Assembly: GCF_023277745.1 (NCBI RefSeq)
Contig: NZ_CP086322.1
Location: 1,860,001-1,924,000 of the forward strand
Direction: 5' to 3'
DNA from: Streptomyces halobius
GTDB lineage: Bacteria; Actinomycetota; Actinomycetes; Streptomycetales; Streptomycetaceae
DNA length: 64,000 nucleotides
A model generated the notes under the pieces. The model did no database searches. It worked only from the letters and a program-made list of their open reading frames with translations, and was not told where the DNA came from. Below, piece by piece: positions 16,188-23,511 of this stretch. Every line of letters begins with the position of its first letter. Position 1 is the stretch's first letter. The position numbers were made by a program, and so were the translations under genes.

Positions 16188-16655
16188 TCAGCTTGCTTCC
16201 TGCTCTCTTGGTGCGGCGGCCATGCGGTCGAGTACCGGGTCGGTCAGGGCGGGGGCCCGACGGCTGGTCCTGCGCAGCAGCAGCCAGGCGTACAGCAGCA
16301 TCAGCGCGTCCTCGACGAGGACCCACCACCGCAGCGGCTGGCTGAAGTAGCTACCGAAACAGCCGCAGTTGTCGATGGCCAGTCCTCGTGCGTATGCCTG
16401 TACGGCGAGGGCTGCCCACAGCAGTGACACCACCGTGTAGATCCACGCCGGGGCCATCGCCGTGGAGCGGGGCCGGGCCAGGAACCACACCCCCGCGACC
16501 GCCTCACCGGCGATCAGCACCACCGCCAAGACAGTCGAGGCCGCCCCACCGGTCACCCCGTACGCGCCGAGGATGTCCCCCATCGCGTCGAACGAGGCGA
16601 GCTGGCCCAGCGCCATCGCCGCGAAGACAGCACCGAGGACGAGCCGCAGGATCAT
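16188..16655 (-). CDS. MauE/DoxX-like membrane redox protein
   Basis: 155 residues with four hydrophobic segments (LRLVLGAVFAAMALGQLASF, VLAVVLIAGEAVAGVWFL, YTVVSLLWAALAVQAYA, WVLVEDALMLLYAWLLL) and the cysteine motif IDNCGCFGSYF after the third, the hallmark of MauE, a VKOR-like partner for disulfide formation. It overlaps by 4 bp with the deleted oxidoreductase gene upstream, so the pair was an operon. Possible role: electron transfer or disulfide bond formation for the neighbouring cluster. Confidence 0.82.
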   Translation of the reverse strand: MILRLVLGAVFAAMALGQLASFDAMGDILGAYGVTGGAASTVLAVVLIAGEAVAGVWFLARPRSTAMAPAWIYTVVSLLWAALAVQAYARGLAIDNCGCFGSYFSQPLRWWVLVEDALMLLYAWLLLRRTSRRAPALTDPVLDRMAAAPREQEAS

Positions 16656-16924
16656 CGCACCACCTTCCTGCGCAGGCCCAGCAGCGCGCCCGTGGCCCGC
16701 TGGTTCTCGAAGAGCCGGGCGTAGACGTCGCTGAGCGCGGCGTGCCAGGGCCCGTCCGCGTATGTCGGATACGGGTGCACGGTCTTGGCGTAGTGCGAGG
16801 CCGTCCAGCCCAGCCGCAGGTCCCGCTCGACCAGCAACGAACGCGCGCCGAACCGCCCGGCGGTGCGCGCCGCCGTCAGCCCGGCACTGCCACCACCGAT
16901 GACCACCAGGTCGTATGCGCTCAT
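16652..16924 (-). pseudogene. Internally deleted FAD pyridine-nucleotide oxidoreductase
   Basis: Only 90 residues: the N-terminal FAD motif VVIGGGSAGLTAARTAGRFG plus SLLVERDLRLGW is joined in frame to a C-terminal tail TVHPYPTYADGPWHAALSDV. That tail is the end of a mercuric reductase-like family, so about 350 residues in the middle, including the redox cysteines and NAD site, are lost. The ATG at 16924 and the ATGA overlap with the MauE-like gene are kept, so the short frame may still be translated and carry coupling to that gene. Confidence 0.7.
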
Positions 16925-17216
16925 GCTGCAGTCTCACTCCGGCTCTCAGATGGGTGCCGACGGACTTGCCTGTGGCCGGCGGCATGGGAAGGAAACCCGC
17001 TACGACGCTTCACCCTTCCCCCTGGGCACAGATTTGCGCACAGACTTTCGGTGGCGAGCCGCCGATCCGGCCTTCCTCCCTCGTACGGCGTGTCCCGGAC
17101 GGAATGCCGCAGGGACCGGCCGGGTTCCTTGCGGCAGCACGACGGCCTCGTGCGGCCGATCACACCGGACGGCAACGCATGACCGAACAGGAACCGGCCG
17201 AACAGGACAGACACAT

Positions 17217-18089
17217 ATGAGCCGTCACGAAACCGTGTCCCCCACACCCGCCTCACTCTCATCGCATTCGGCGGAAGCGGAAGCGGAAGCGGAAGCGGAA
17301 GCGGAAGCGGAAACGGAAGCAGAGGCGAAGGCGGACGCAGAGGCACCGGTCGGAGAGAAGCGACCAGCCTCCACCCGAGGCGCCGTGGTCAAGCTGCTGG
17401 TCCTCGCGTCGCTGCTGGTCGGTCTGGGCTGCTGGGTGGCGCTGGGCGGCGGAGGGACGCTTGCCGACCTGGGACGGTGGACCGAGTCGCTCGGCTTCTG
17501 GGGGCCACTGGTCTTCGCTTTCTGCTACGCCCTGGCGGTAACCGCGCTGCTGCCCGGGTCGGTGCTCACCGCGTCCGCCGGGGCACTGTTCGGACTCCCG
17601 CTGGGTGCGGCGGCGGTGCTGGTGGGTGCCACCGCGGGTGCCGCGCTCTCGTTCGGCCTCGCGAGGCCGCTGGGACGTCCGGCGGTAGCCCGGTACACGG
17701 GCTCGGGGCGGCTGGCCGCTCTGGACGCCCACCTGTCGCGCCGCGGCTTCACCGCCGTACTCCTGCTGCGCCTGGTGCCGCTGTTCCCGTTCGCCGCGGT
17801 CAACTACGGCGCGGGGGTGGCCGGAGTCAGGTTCGCGCCCTACGTGACCGCCACCGCACTGGGCATCGTGCCGGGCACCCTCGTCTACACAGGCCTCGGC
17901 GGGGCACTGCGCGATCCCGGCTCCCCGGTGCTGTGGATCGCGCCGGCCGGGCTGGTGGCCCTGAGCGCCGGCGGGTGGTGGGCGGCGCGACGGGTCCGTT
18001 CCCGTACGCCGGACGAAACCCGCTCCCGCACGCCGGACGAGATCTGCTCCCGTACGCCGGACGTCAGCACAGCACGCGGTAGCCGGTGA
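17217..18089 (+). CDS. TVP38/TMEM64 (VTT domain) membrane protein
   Basis: 290 residues. An N-terminal acidic low-complexity tail of alternating Ala-Glu (residues about 18-42) precedes about five membrane segments. The core has LPGSVLTASAGALFGLPLG and LLLRLVPLFPFAAVNYGAGV, both signatures of the SNARE-associated/VTT family; its function in bacteria is uncertain, with lipid scrambling or ion transport proposed. The C-terminus holds three repeats of SRTPDE-type octapeptides. In actinomycetes such genes often accompany mer loci, as here. Confidence 0.85.
   Translation: MSRHETVSPTPASLSSHSAEAEAEAEAEAEAETEAEAKADAEAPVGEKRPASTRGAVVKLLVLASLLVGLGCWVALGGGGTLADLGRWTESLGFWGPLVFAFCYALAVTALLPGSVLTASAGALFGLPLGAAAVLVGATAGAALSFGLARPLGRPAVARYTGSGRLAALDAHLSRRGFTAVLLLRLVPLFPFAAVNYGAGVAGVRFAPYVTATALGIVPGTLVYTGLGGALRDPGSPVLWIAPAGLVALSAGGWWAARRVRSRTPDETRSRTPDEICSRTPDVSTARGSR
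17271..17312. repeat. GCGGAA hexanucleotide tandem repeat, seven copies
   Basis: Seven exact GCGGAA units encode alternating Ala-Glu at the N-terminus of the VTT protein. Additional degenerate units follow to about 17330. In frame, so copy-number change by 6 bp would not break the gene. Confidence 0.85.
18000..18071. repeat. 24-bp in-frame tandem repeat, three copies
   Basis: Units at 18000-18023, 18024-18047 and 18048-18071 (last diverged), encoding SRTPDETR, SRTPDEIC and SRTPDVST at the C-terminus of the VTT protein. Near-identical third positions indicate recent duplication. Confidence 0.75.
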
Positions 18090-18237
18090 CAACCCGGTGG
18101 ACGGCGGTGACGGCCACCACGGCCGCCCATCCCCAGGCCACCGTGTGCGCGTAGGCGGGCAGCAGGCACCACAGGGTGTGGACGGCGATCGTCTTGCCGC
18201 CCTCGGCCAGTCCTCCCAGGAAGTTCAGCGTACGTCC
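18064..18237 (-). pseudogene. CDP-alcohol phosphatidyltransferase-like C-terminal relic
   Basis: The frame ends FLGGLAEGGKTIAVHTLWCL, then AWGWAAVVAVTAVHRVV, a pattern of two membrane helices resembling the end of CDP-alcohol phosphatidyltransferases (GGLAEGxETI...F.LFC). Upstream of FLGGL the frame is Arg/Pro-rich and has no family resemblance. It overlaps the last codons of the VTT gene on the other strand. Assignment moderate, truncation clear. Confidence 0.4.
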
Positions 18238-18566
18238 GCGGGAGAGCGGCTGCGCGCCTTCGGCACTGCCCTGCTCAAGACGCCCCCCAGGTCGCACAGG
18301 ACGTACAGGACGGAACGGCCTGCCCCGACGGAGCCTGAGCGGGGCGGCGCGCGTACCCACTCGCCTGAGGACGCGTACCCGCTCGAAGGAGGACGAGCCC
18401 AGCATCGAGGCGGAGTGGGTCGGCGGCGGATGCCCGTACTGGGGGTGTGTCCCCAGCACGAGGATGATCCGCGCCGCGAATCCGCCGACCGAGGTCCGCG
18501 CGCAGAGGGCCGATGCCGTGGAGAGGGCCGATGCCTGGGGCCGTAGGGGCCGACCCCGGGGCGAGT
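18238..18566. other. Gap without a recognised gene
   Basis: About 330 bp between the phosphatidyltransferase relic and the MerR regulator. Frames are open by composition but none resembles a family. Confidence 0.3.
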
Positions 18567-19013
18567 TCAAGCCCCTGCTCCGGACCGGGGATCACCGGCC
18601 CAGCAGAAGTCGCCTTCCGCCACCAACTCCTCCTGGTGCTCAGCTTCGAACTCCGCGATCCGGCGCAGCACTTGCTGCTGTGCGGCGATGCGCTGCCGAA
18701 GCCGCTCGCGGGAACGGCGCAACAGTTGCGCCAGGCGAGGTCCGGCCGGCCCGTCGGCACCGTCGAGAGATGCGGTGGCCAGCTCGCGGATCTCGGCCAA
18801 GGTCAGCCCAAGTCCGCGCAGTTGGCCGATGAAACGCACGCACCACAGGGCGTCGGCGTCGAACAGCCGGTAGTTCGACGGACTGCGGCCGAGGGTGTAG
18901 ATCAGCCCGAGATCGGTGTACTCGCGGAGCGTCTTGACCGGCACACCGGTGCGGCGGGACAGCTCACCGACCGTCATGGGACGGGGCCGCTTCATGCTCC
19001 GATTCGCGTCCAT
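18567..19013 (-). CDS. MerR family regulator in the mercury locus
   Basis: 148 residues from the ATG at 19013, chosen over 19019 because GGAGG ends 8 nt before it. HTH VGELSRRTGVPVKTLREYTD with the wing SNYRLFDADALW, then a long coiled coil. The mercury-binding cysteines of proteobacterial MerR are absent; Cys57 lies in ALWCVRFIG and one more at FCWAGD near the end. It follows merA by 29 bp, so they are co-transcribed. In S. lividans merA is followed by merB; here this regulator takes that place. Ligand unclear. Confidence 0.85.
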   Translation of the reverse strand: MDANRSMKRPRPMTVGELSRRTGVPVKTLREYTDLGLIYTLGRSPSNYRLFDADALWCVRFIGQLRGLGLTLAEIRELATASLDGADGPAGPRLAQLLRRSRERLRQRIAAQQQVLRRIAEFEAEHQEELVAEGDFCWAGDPRSGAGA

Positions 19014-19042
19014 GGACATTGCCTCCGATCTTCTTCGGTGCC

Positions 19043-20482
19043 TCAGCCGGCGCAGCAGGAGAGCCTGGCGACATCGCTGGTGAAGGTCTGGGCGGCCAGC
19101 TTGAGGGCTTCGGCCATGGTCAGGTACGGCGCCCAGGCGTGGGCGAGCTGGTCGACGGTCAGCCCGGCGGTGATCGCGTACGTGGCGGCGGTGATGAGGT
19201 CCCCGGCGCCGTCGGCGATCGCATGGACGCCGAGCACCCGGCCGGTGTCGGTGTTGACGACGAGCTTGACCAGTCCGCGGGTGTCCCGATTGACCAGGGC
19301 GCGCGGCACGTACTGGAGCGGCAGGACCCGGCAGTCGCAGGGCAGCCCGGCCTCGGCCATCTGCGCGTCGGTCATCCCCACCGCCGCGATGGCCGGGCTG
19401 GTGAACGTCACTCGCGGCAGTGCGGTGCAGTCCAGCGTCCTGCCGGCGGCGCCCAGGGCGTTGTCGACGGCCAACGTGCCCTGGGCGGCCGCCACGTACA
19501 CGAACTGAGCGCCTCCGGTGATGTCGCCCGCGGCCCACACGCGCTCGTTGGTGGTGCGTTGGTGGTCGTCGACCATCACCTCGCCGCGTGTGCCGGTCTG
19601 CACGCCGACGGCGTCGAGGTTCAGCCCCGTGATGTTCGGGCGGCGGCCGGTCGCGATCAGCAGATGACGGGCGCGCAGCTCCACGGTTTCACTGTCGCGA
19701 GTGCGGACGGTCGCGACCCTCTCGCCGCCGTCCGTACGTACGGAGGTCAGGGTGGCACCGGTGTGGACGGTGATGCCCTCGTCCGCGAACACGCTCTCGA
19801 TCACCTGCGAGACCTCGGGCTCCTCGAACGGGGCGAGCCGGTTCAGTGCCTCGATGACGGTTACCCGGGTGCCCAGGCGGGCGAAGAGCTGAGCCTGCTC
19901 CAGGCCGACCGCGTTGCCGCCCACCACGAGCATCGACTCCGGGAGAACAGTCAGCTCCATCGCGGTGGTGGACGTCAGGTACCCGGCCTCCTCCAGGCCC
20001 TCGACGGGCGGGGCCCACGGGGCGGATCCGGTCGCGATCAGGTAGTGGCCGGCCTCGATCCGGCGGGAGCCGCCCTCGTTCAGCGCGACCTCCAGCTCCG
20101 GGGCGTCGACGGTCCCGGCGAAGGTGGCGGTGCCGTGCACGATCTCCCAGCCGTAGTCGTCCGCGAGATCGGCGTACTTCTCCGCGCGCAGCTCCTCGAC
20201 CAGGGCGTCCTTGCCGCCGATCACCTCACCGAAGCCGGCCGGCGGTTCGGCCGGGGCCAGGCCGGGAAAGCGGTCGGCGACAGCAGCGGTATGGCGGGCC
20301 TCGGCGGCGGCCAGCAGTGCCTTGGACGGCACACAGCCGACGTTCACGCAGGTGCCGCCGATGGTGCCGCGCTCGACCATCACCACCCGCCCGCCCTGGT
20401 CGGTGGCGGCGATGGCGGCGGCGAACGCGGCCGAGCCGGAGCCGACGACCGCCAGGTCGAAGCCGGGTTCCGTCGTGGTCAC
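19043..20482 (-). CDS. merA: Mercuric reductase MerA
   Basis: 479-residue flavoprotein that reduces Hg(II) to Hg(0) with NADPH. FAD motif VVGSGSAAFAAAIAAT; redox-active site GGTCVNVGCVPSK; NAD site LVVGGNAVGLEQAQLF; FAD-binding VWAAGDITGGAQFVYVAA; C-terminal vicinal cysteines in LSCCAG, which take up Hg(II) and distinguish MerA from dihydrolipoamide dehydrogenases. No N-terminal HMA domain, as in Streptomyces MerA. GTG start at 20482 with GAGGAGG upstream. Divergent from the ArsR-type regulator. Confidence 0.95.
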   Translation of the reverse strand: MTTTEPGFDLAVVGSGSAAFAAAIAATDQGGRVVMVERGTIGGTCVNVGCVPSKALLAAAEARHTAAVADRFPGLAPAEPPAGFGEVIGGKDALVEELRAEKYADLADDYGWEIVHGTATFAGTVDAPELEVALNEGGSRRIEAGHYLIATGSAPWAPPVEGLEEAGYLTSTTAMELTVLPESMLVVGGNAVGLEQAQLFARLGTRVTVIEALNRLAPFEEPEVSQVIESVFADEGITVHTGATLTSVRTDGGERVATVRTRDSETVELRARHLLIATGRRPNITGLNLDAVGVQTGTRGEVMVDDHQRTTNERVWAAGDITGGAQFVYVAAAQGTLAVDNALGAAGRTLDCTALPRVTFTSPAIAAVGMTDAQMAEAGLPCDCRVLPLQYVPRALVNRDTRGLVKLVVNTDTGRVLGVHAIADGAGDLITAATYAITAGLTVDQLAHAWAPYLTMAEALKLAAQTFTSDVARLSCCAG

Positions 20483-20529
20483 GGTGCTGCCTCCTCGTTC
20501 GGGCCCGGGATTCCGGGCCCGCTGCTATG

Positions 20530-20584
20530 CGCGTTGCCGAATAGGGCGATAGATCCATAGTATGCGCCTAGGCAAATAGCACCA
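20530..20584. promoter_or_regulatory. merA/merR divergent promoter region with a GCCTAGGC core
   Basis: AT-richer stretch with the palindromic core GCCTAGGC and nearby CATACTATG on the minus strand, a plausible -10 for merA. Together with the 32-bp repeats beside it this should be the regulator-bound region. Exact -35/-10 elements are uncertain. Confidence 0.4.
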
Positions 20585-20648
20585 GTGGCCAAGAGTTCCA
20601 TTTATGGAGGCCGGACGTGGCCAGTAGTTCCAGTTGTGGAGGGCGGAC
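20585..20648 (+). repeat. 32-bp tandem repeat carrying the merR RBS, two copies
   Basis: GTGGCCAAGAGTTCCATTTA... (20585-20616) and GTGGCCAGTAGTTCCAGTTG... (20617-20648), 27 of 32 positions identical. Each has an inverted motif TTCCA-N5-GGA and ends GGAGGCCGGAC or GGAGGGCGGAC; the second supplies the ribosome-binding site of the regulator. May be a duplicated operator. Confidence 0.85.
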
Positions 20649-20650
20649 GT

Positions 20651-21031
20651 ATGCCCCAGCGCCATAACACCCCTGCCCCGTCCGCCCCGGTTGCCGATGA
20701 GGTGCCCTGCACACATCCGGACACGGTGGCGAAGTTCTTCCGCGCCCTGGCGGACCCCACCCGGCTGAAGCTGCTTGAGTACATCCTCAGTGGCGAGCGC
20801 ACCTCGGCCGAGTGTGTTGAGCATGCCCGGATCTCCCAGCCGCGCGTGTCGGTGCACCTGTCCTGTCTCGTGGACTGCGGCTATGTGACCGCCCGCCGGG
20901 ACGGCAAGAAGCTGCGCTATTCCGTCGGCGATCCGCGCGTCGCGGACCTGGTCGTGCTGGCCCGCTCGCTGGCCGCCGACAACGCCACCGCCCTGACCTG
21001 CTGTACCCGCATCCCCGACGGACAGGACTGA
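20651..21031 (+). CDS. merR: ArsR-type mercury repressor (Streptomyces MerR)
   Basis: 126-residue winged-helix repressor. The core FFRALADPTRLKLLEYILSG and ISQPRVSVHLSCLVDCGYVT is typical ArsR/SmtB. Cysteines at VPCTHP, SAECVEH, SCLVDC and TCCTR are candidates for Hg(II) binding. In S. lividans the mer regulator is an ArsR-family protein divergent from merA, exactly this arrangement. ATG at 20651 placed 7 nt after GGAGGG. merT/merP transport genes, expected after it, are missing; a response-regulator relic follows. Confidence 0.9.
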   Translation: MPQRHNTPAPSAPVADEVPCTHPDTVAKFFRALADPTRLKLLEYILSGERTSAECVEHARISQPRVSVHLSCLVDCGYVTARRDGKKLRYSVGDPRVADLVVLARSLAADNATALTCCTRIPDGQD

Positions 21032-21050
21032 GCCGCAAGGAGAGTTCGTC

Positions 21051-21246
21051 ATGCCTGCCACCCACCGGCCCCCGCGTCGCGGTCAGGAGCGCTCCGGCAG
21101 CGGCACGGCCGCCGCCGGGTTCGGCGTCGCCCACCCCGGCGTGCGGGTGCTCGTGCTGACCACCTACGACACCGACGCCGACATCATCGCGGCCATCGAC
21201 GCCGCGCGTCCGGCTACCTGCTCAAACGGCCCGGCAGGCACGAGCT
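21051..21246 (+). pseudogene. NarL-type response regulator receiver relic
   Basis: Starts after AAGGAG with an ATG at 21051, but the matching part is only HPGVRVLVLTTYDTDADIIA and, in another frame, SGYLLKRPGR, the end of a receiver domain (switch Thr and the conserved Lys loop). DNA-binding domain and phospho-acceptor Asp are absent. It seems that a gene start downstream of merR has been fused to foreign sequence. Confidence 0.6.
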
Positions 21247-21498
21247 GTGCACATCGACGCCACGGACTCCTGGAACCGCCGGCCGCTGCTGCAGGCCGTG
21301 GCCGGCGGCAAGATCGCCGCCGTCGGCCACCTGCTCGCCCACGGGGCCGACGCCGACCAGGGGGACGCTGAACACCGCACGGCACTCGAACTGTGCCGCC
21401 GGCACCATCGGGCAGGCAGCCTGGTTCGTGCCCGGCTGGAAGCGCTCCTGGCCCCGGTCGCCGGGACCGATGGCAGCGCCACACGGCCGGATCAGTGA
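21247..21498 (+). pseudogene. Ankyrin-repeat-like fragment
   Basis: 83 residues including RRPLLQAVAGGKIAAVGHLL followed by AHGADADQGDAEHRTALELC, one to two ankyrin repeats. No full-length protein is present; the part before is the response-regulator relic. Could be a remnant of an ankyrin protein end (RLEALLAPV). Not expected to be functional. Confidence 0.5.
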
Positions 21499-21619
21499 TC
21501 GCTGCCGACCTCCGTGTCGCTGTGCGGCCGGTGGAGCGGTGGCGGGGCTTGGCCGCAGGGCGGATCGGGGCAGCGCCGCGGCCGCCCGTGCCTCGCATGC
21601 TTCGGCTTCAGCGGGATGT

Positions 21620-22938
21620 TCAGTCCAGCGTCCTCCCGCGGGTCTCCGGGAGCAGCAGGAGGTAGACCACTGCGGCAATGGCCTCCAGGCACAGGATGTA
21701 TGTGCCGAGTGCGAGTGTGTGGTGGTGGGCGATGGTCCAGGCCGCGATGATCGGGGTGCTGCCGCCGAAGAGTGTGGTGGCCAGTTGGTAGGGGACGCCT
21801 ATCCCCGAGGAGCGGACTCCGGTCGGGAAGAGCTCGCAGAACAGGGCGGCCATGTTCCCGTAGCTGAGGGCGAGGAGCGCGTTGCCGGCCACCGCCACCA
21901 GCAGGTATCCGGCGGGGGTCGGGTTTTGGAGGAGGGCGAGCATCGGGTAGGCGAGGACGGCGAAGCCCAGAGCCTCGGCGATGATCAGGGGCGGCGCCCG
22001 GTCACGCGGTCGGACAGGGCGCCGACCAGCGGGAGCAGCAGGATGAAAGCGGCCAGCGCGATCGCATTCAGGGCCAGGCTCGTCTGCAAGGGGAATTCGG
22101 CGACCAAGTGGGCGTACGTGGGCAGGAAGACCTGCCAGGTGTAGTAGGTGACCTGGCTGAACTGGAGCACCACCACCAGCAGTAGGCTCCGCCGATGCTG
22201 CCGTACGGCGGTGCGCAGCGGTCGGCGTTCGACCTCGCCGGCGGCTCGCAGTCTGGTGAAGGACGGGCTCTCCGGCACGGCCCGGCGCAGCCGGACGCCA
22301 TACAGGCAGAGCAGGGCGCCCAGCAGGAACGGTACCCGCCAACCCCAGTCGGCCATGAGCGCCTTGGGCAGGTTGGCGGTGAGCGTGACCGAGACCAGGG
22401 TGGCCGCGAGAAGCCCGGCCCCGGCGGTCATGTACTGGACGGCGCCGACCGATGCCCGGCGGTCGGGCGGGGCGTGTTCGACGATGAAGGTGGTGGCCGC
22501 CTGGTACTCGCCGGAGTTGGAGACGTTCTGGATCACCCGGCCGAGGACGAGGAGGACGGGCGCGAGCGGGCCGATGGTGCGGTAGGCGGGGGTCAGGCCG
22601 ATCAGGAGCAGGCCGGTTCCCATGATGAACAGGGTCAGCGAGAGCAGCTGCCGGCGCCCGTGGCGGTCGCCGTAGGGCGAGAGCACCAACGTGGCGAGGG
22701 GACGCACGATGAAGGCGATGCCGACCACGATCCCGTAGGTGTAGTGCAGTGCGACCGCCTTGTTGTCGACAGGGAAGAACTGCTGGGAGAAGACAGGTGC
22801 GAGCAGTGTGTAGACGGCGGCGTCGTAGAACTCTATGAAGTTGCCGATCGCGGCTGCCGTGATCGCTTGCCGGGAGAAGCGGGTGGCCGAGCCGGTCGCG
22901 GGTACGGCATGCCCTGAGACCGGCTTCGTCGGCTTCAC
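21620..22938 (-). pseudogene. MFS metabolite:H+ symporter, frameshifted
   Basis: Frame 1 from a GTG at 22938 reads ITAAAIGNFIEFYDAAVYTL, typical of the MHS family (ProP, KgtP, citrate type), through FILLLPLVGALSDRVTGRRP and a stop at 21985. Frame 2 continues PLIIAEALGFAVLAYPMLAL to the end near 21620. Adding one C in the run of four C at about 21993 would restore the 430-residue protein. The start codon lies inside a 73-bp tandem duplication. Either recently inactivated or a sequence error. Confidence 0.8.
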
Positions 22939-23073
22939 CAGGCGACCGCTGGTGTGGGCAGGCCCTGCGGGCGCGAGTGTTCCTTCCGGACCGCGTCGGC
23001 GTCGGCTTCACCAGGCGACCGCTGGTGTGGGCAGGCCCTGCGGGCGCGAGTGTTCCTTCCGGACCGCGTCGGC
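22928..23073. repeat. 73-bp perfect-like tandem duplication over a gene start
   Basis: Copy 1 22928-23000, copy 2 23001-23073; both run from GTCGGCTTCACCAGGCGACC to CCGGACCGCGTCGGC and appear identical. The segment covers the GTG start and first codons of the MHS transporter, so a second, out-of-use start region lies upstream. Confidence 0.85.
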
Positions 23074-23239
23074 GTGGGCTTCGGCACGGCGGAGGGCCGG
23101 AGAAGGTGCCGGCAGGCGCGCCAGGCCGACCCGGCGTTCCGGTCTGGCCAGGCGGGATACCGGACGGCGGTGGATACCGTGCCCGGAGGCGGGGTGGTGG
23201 TTGTCCGACCGGGCGGACATCTGACGCTCCTTTCGGGCT

Positions 23240-23494
23240 TCAGGGCTTGTGGAACGACGGGTCGTGCCGCTCGCCCAGGGCCGCCCGGCCGATGGTGGCC
23301 AAGATGTGGTCGTCGTTGTCATGTCGCTGATAAACCGTCAGGTCGCGCAGGATCCGCTCCACGGGCGCGGGCCGTACCAGGCTGCGGGCTCCGCAGGCAC
23401 GGATGCAGTGGTGCACGGTCTGCTCGGCCAGGTGCTCGATCGCGTGGCGGGCGCGGCTTCCGGCGATCCTCGCCTGGTCGAGCCGGCCCTCGTC
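23240..23494 (-). pseudogene. Acyl-CoA dehydrogenase C-terminal relic
   Basis: 84 residues ending RHDPSFHKP. The segment HCIRACGARSLVRPAPVERI, then LTVYQRHDNDDHILATIGRA, is the last helix bundle of an acyl-CoA dehydrogenase (FAD-tail and Arg of the C-terminal domain). The remaining 300 residues are absent; instead a phosphatase domain precedes in another frame. A deletion junction lies around 23495-23511. Confidence 0.7.
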
Positions 23495-23511
23495 CCGGTG
23501 GCCCCGGCCGG

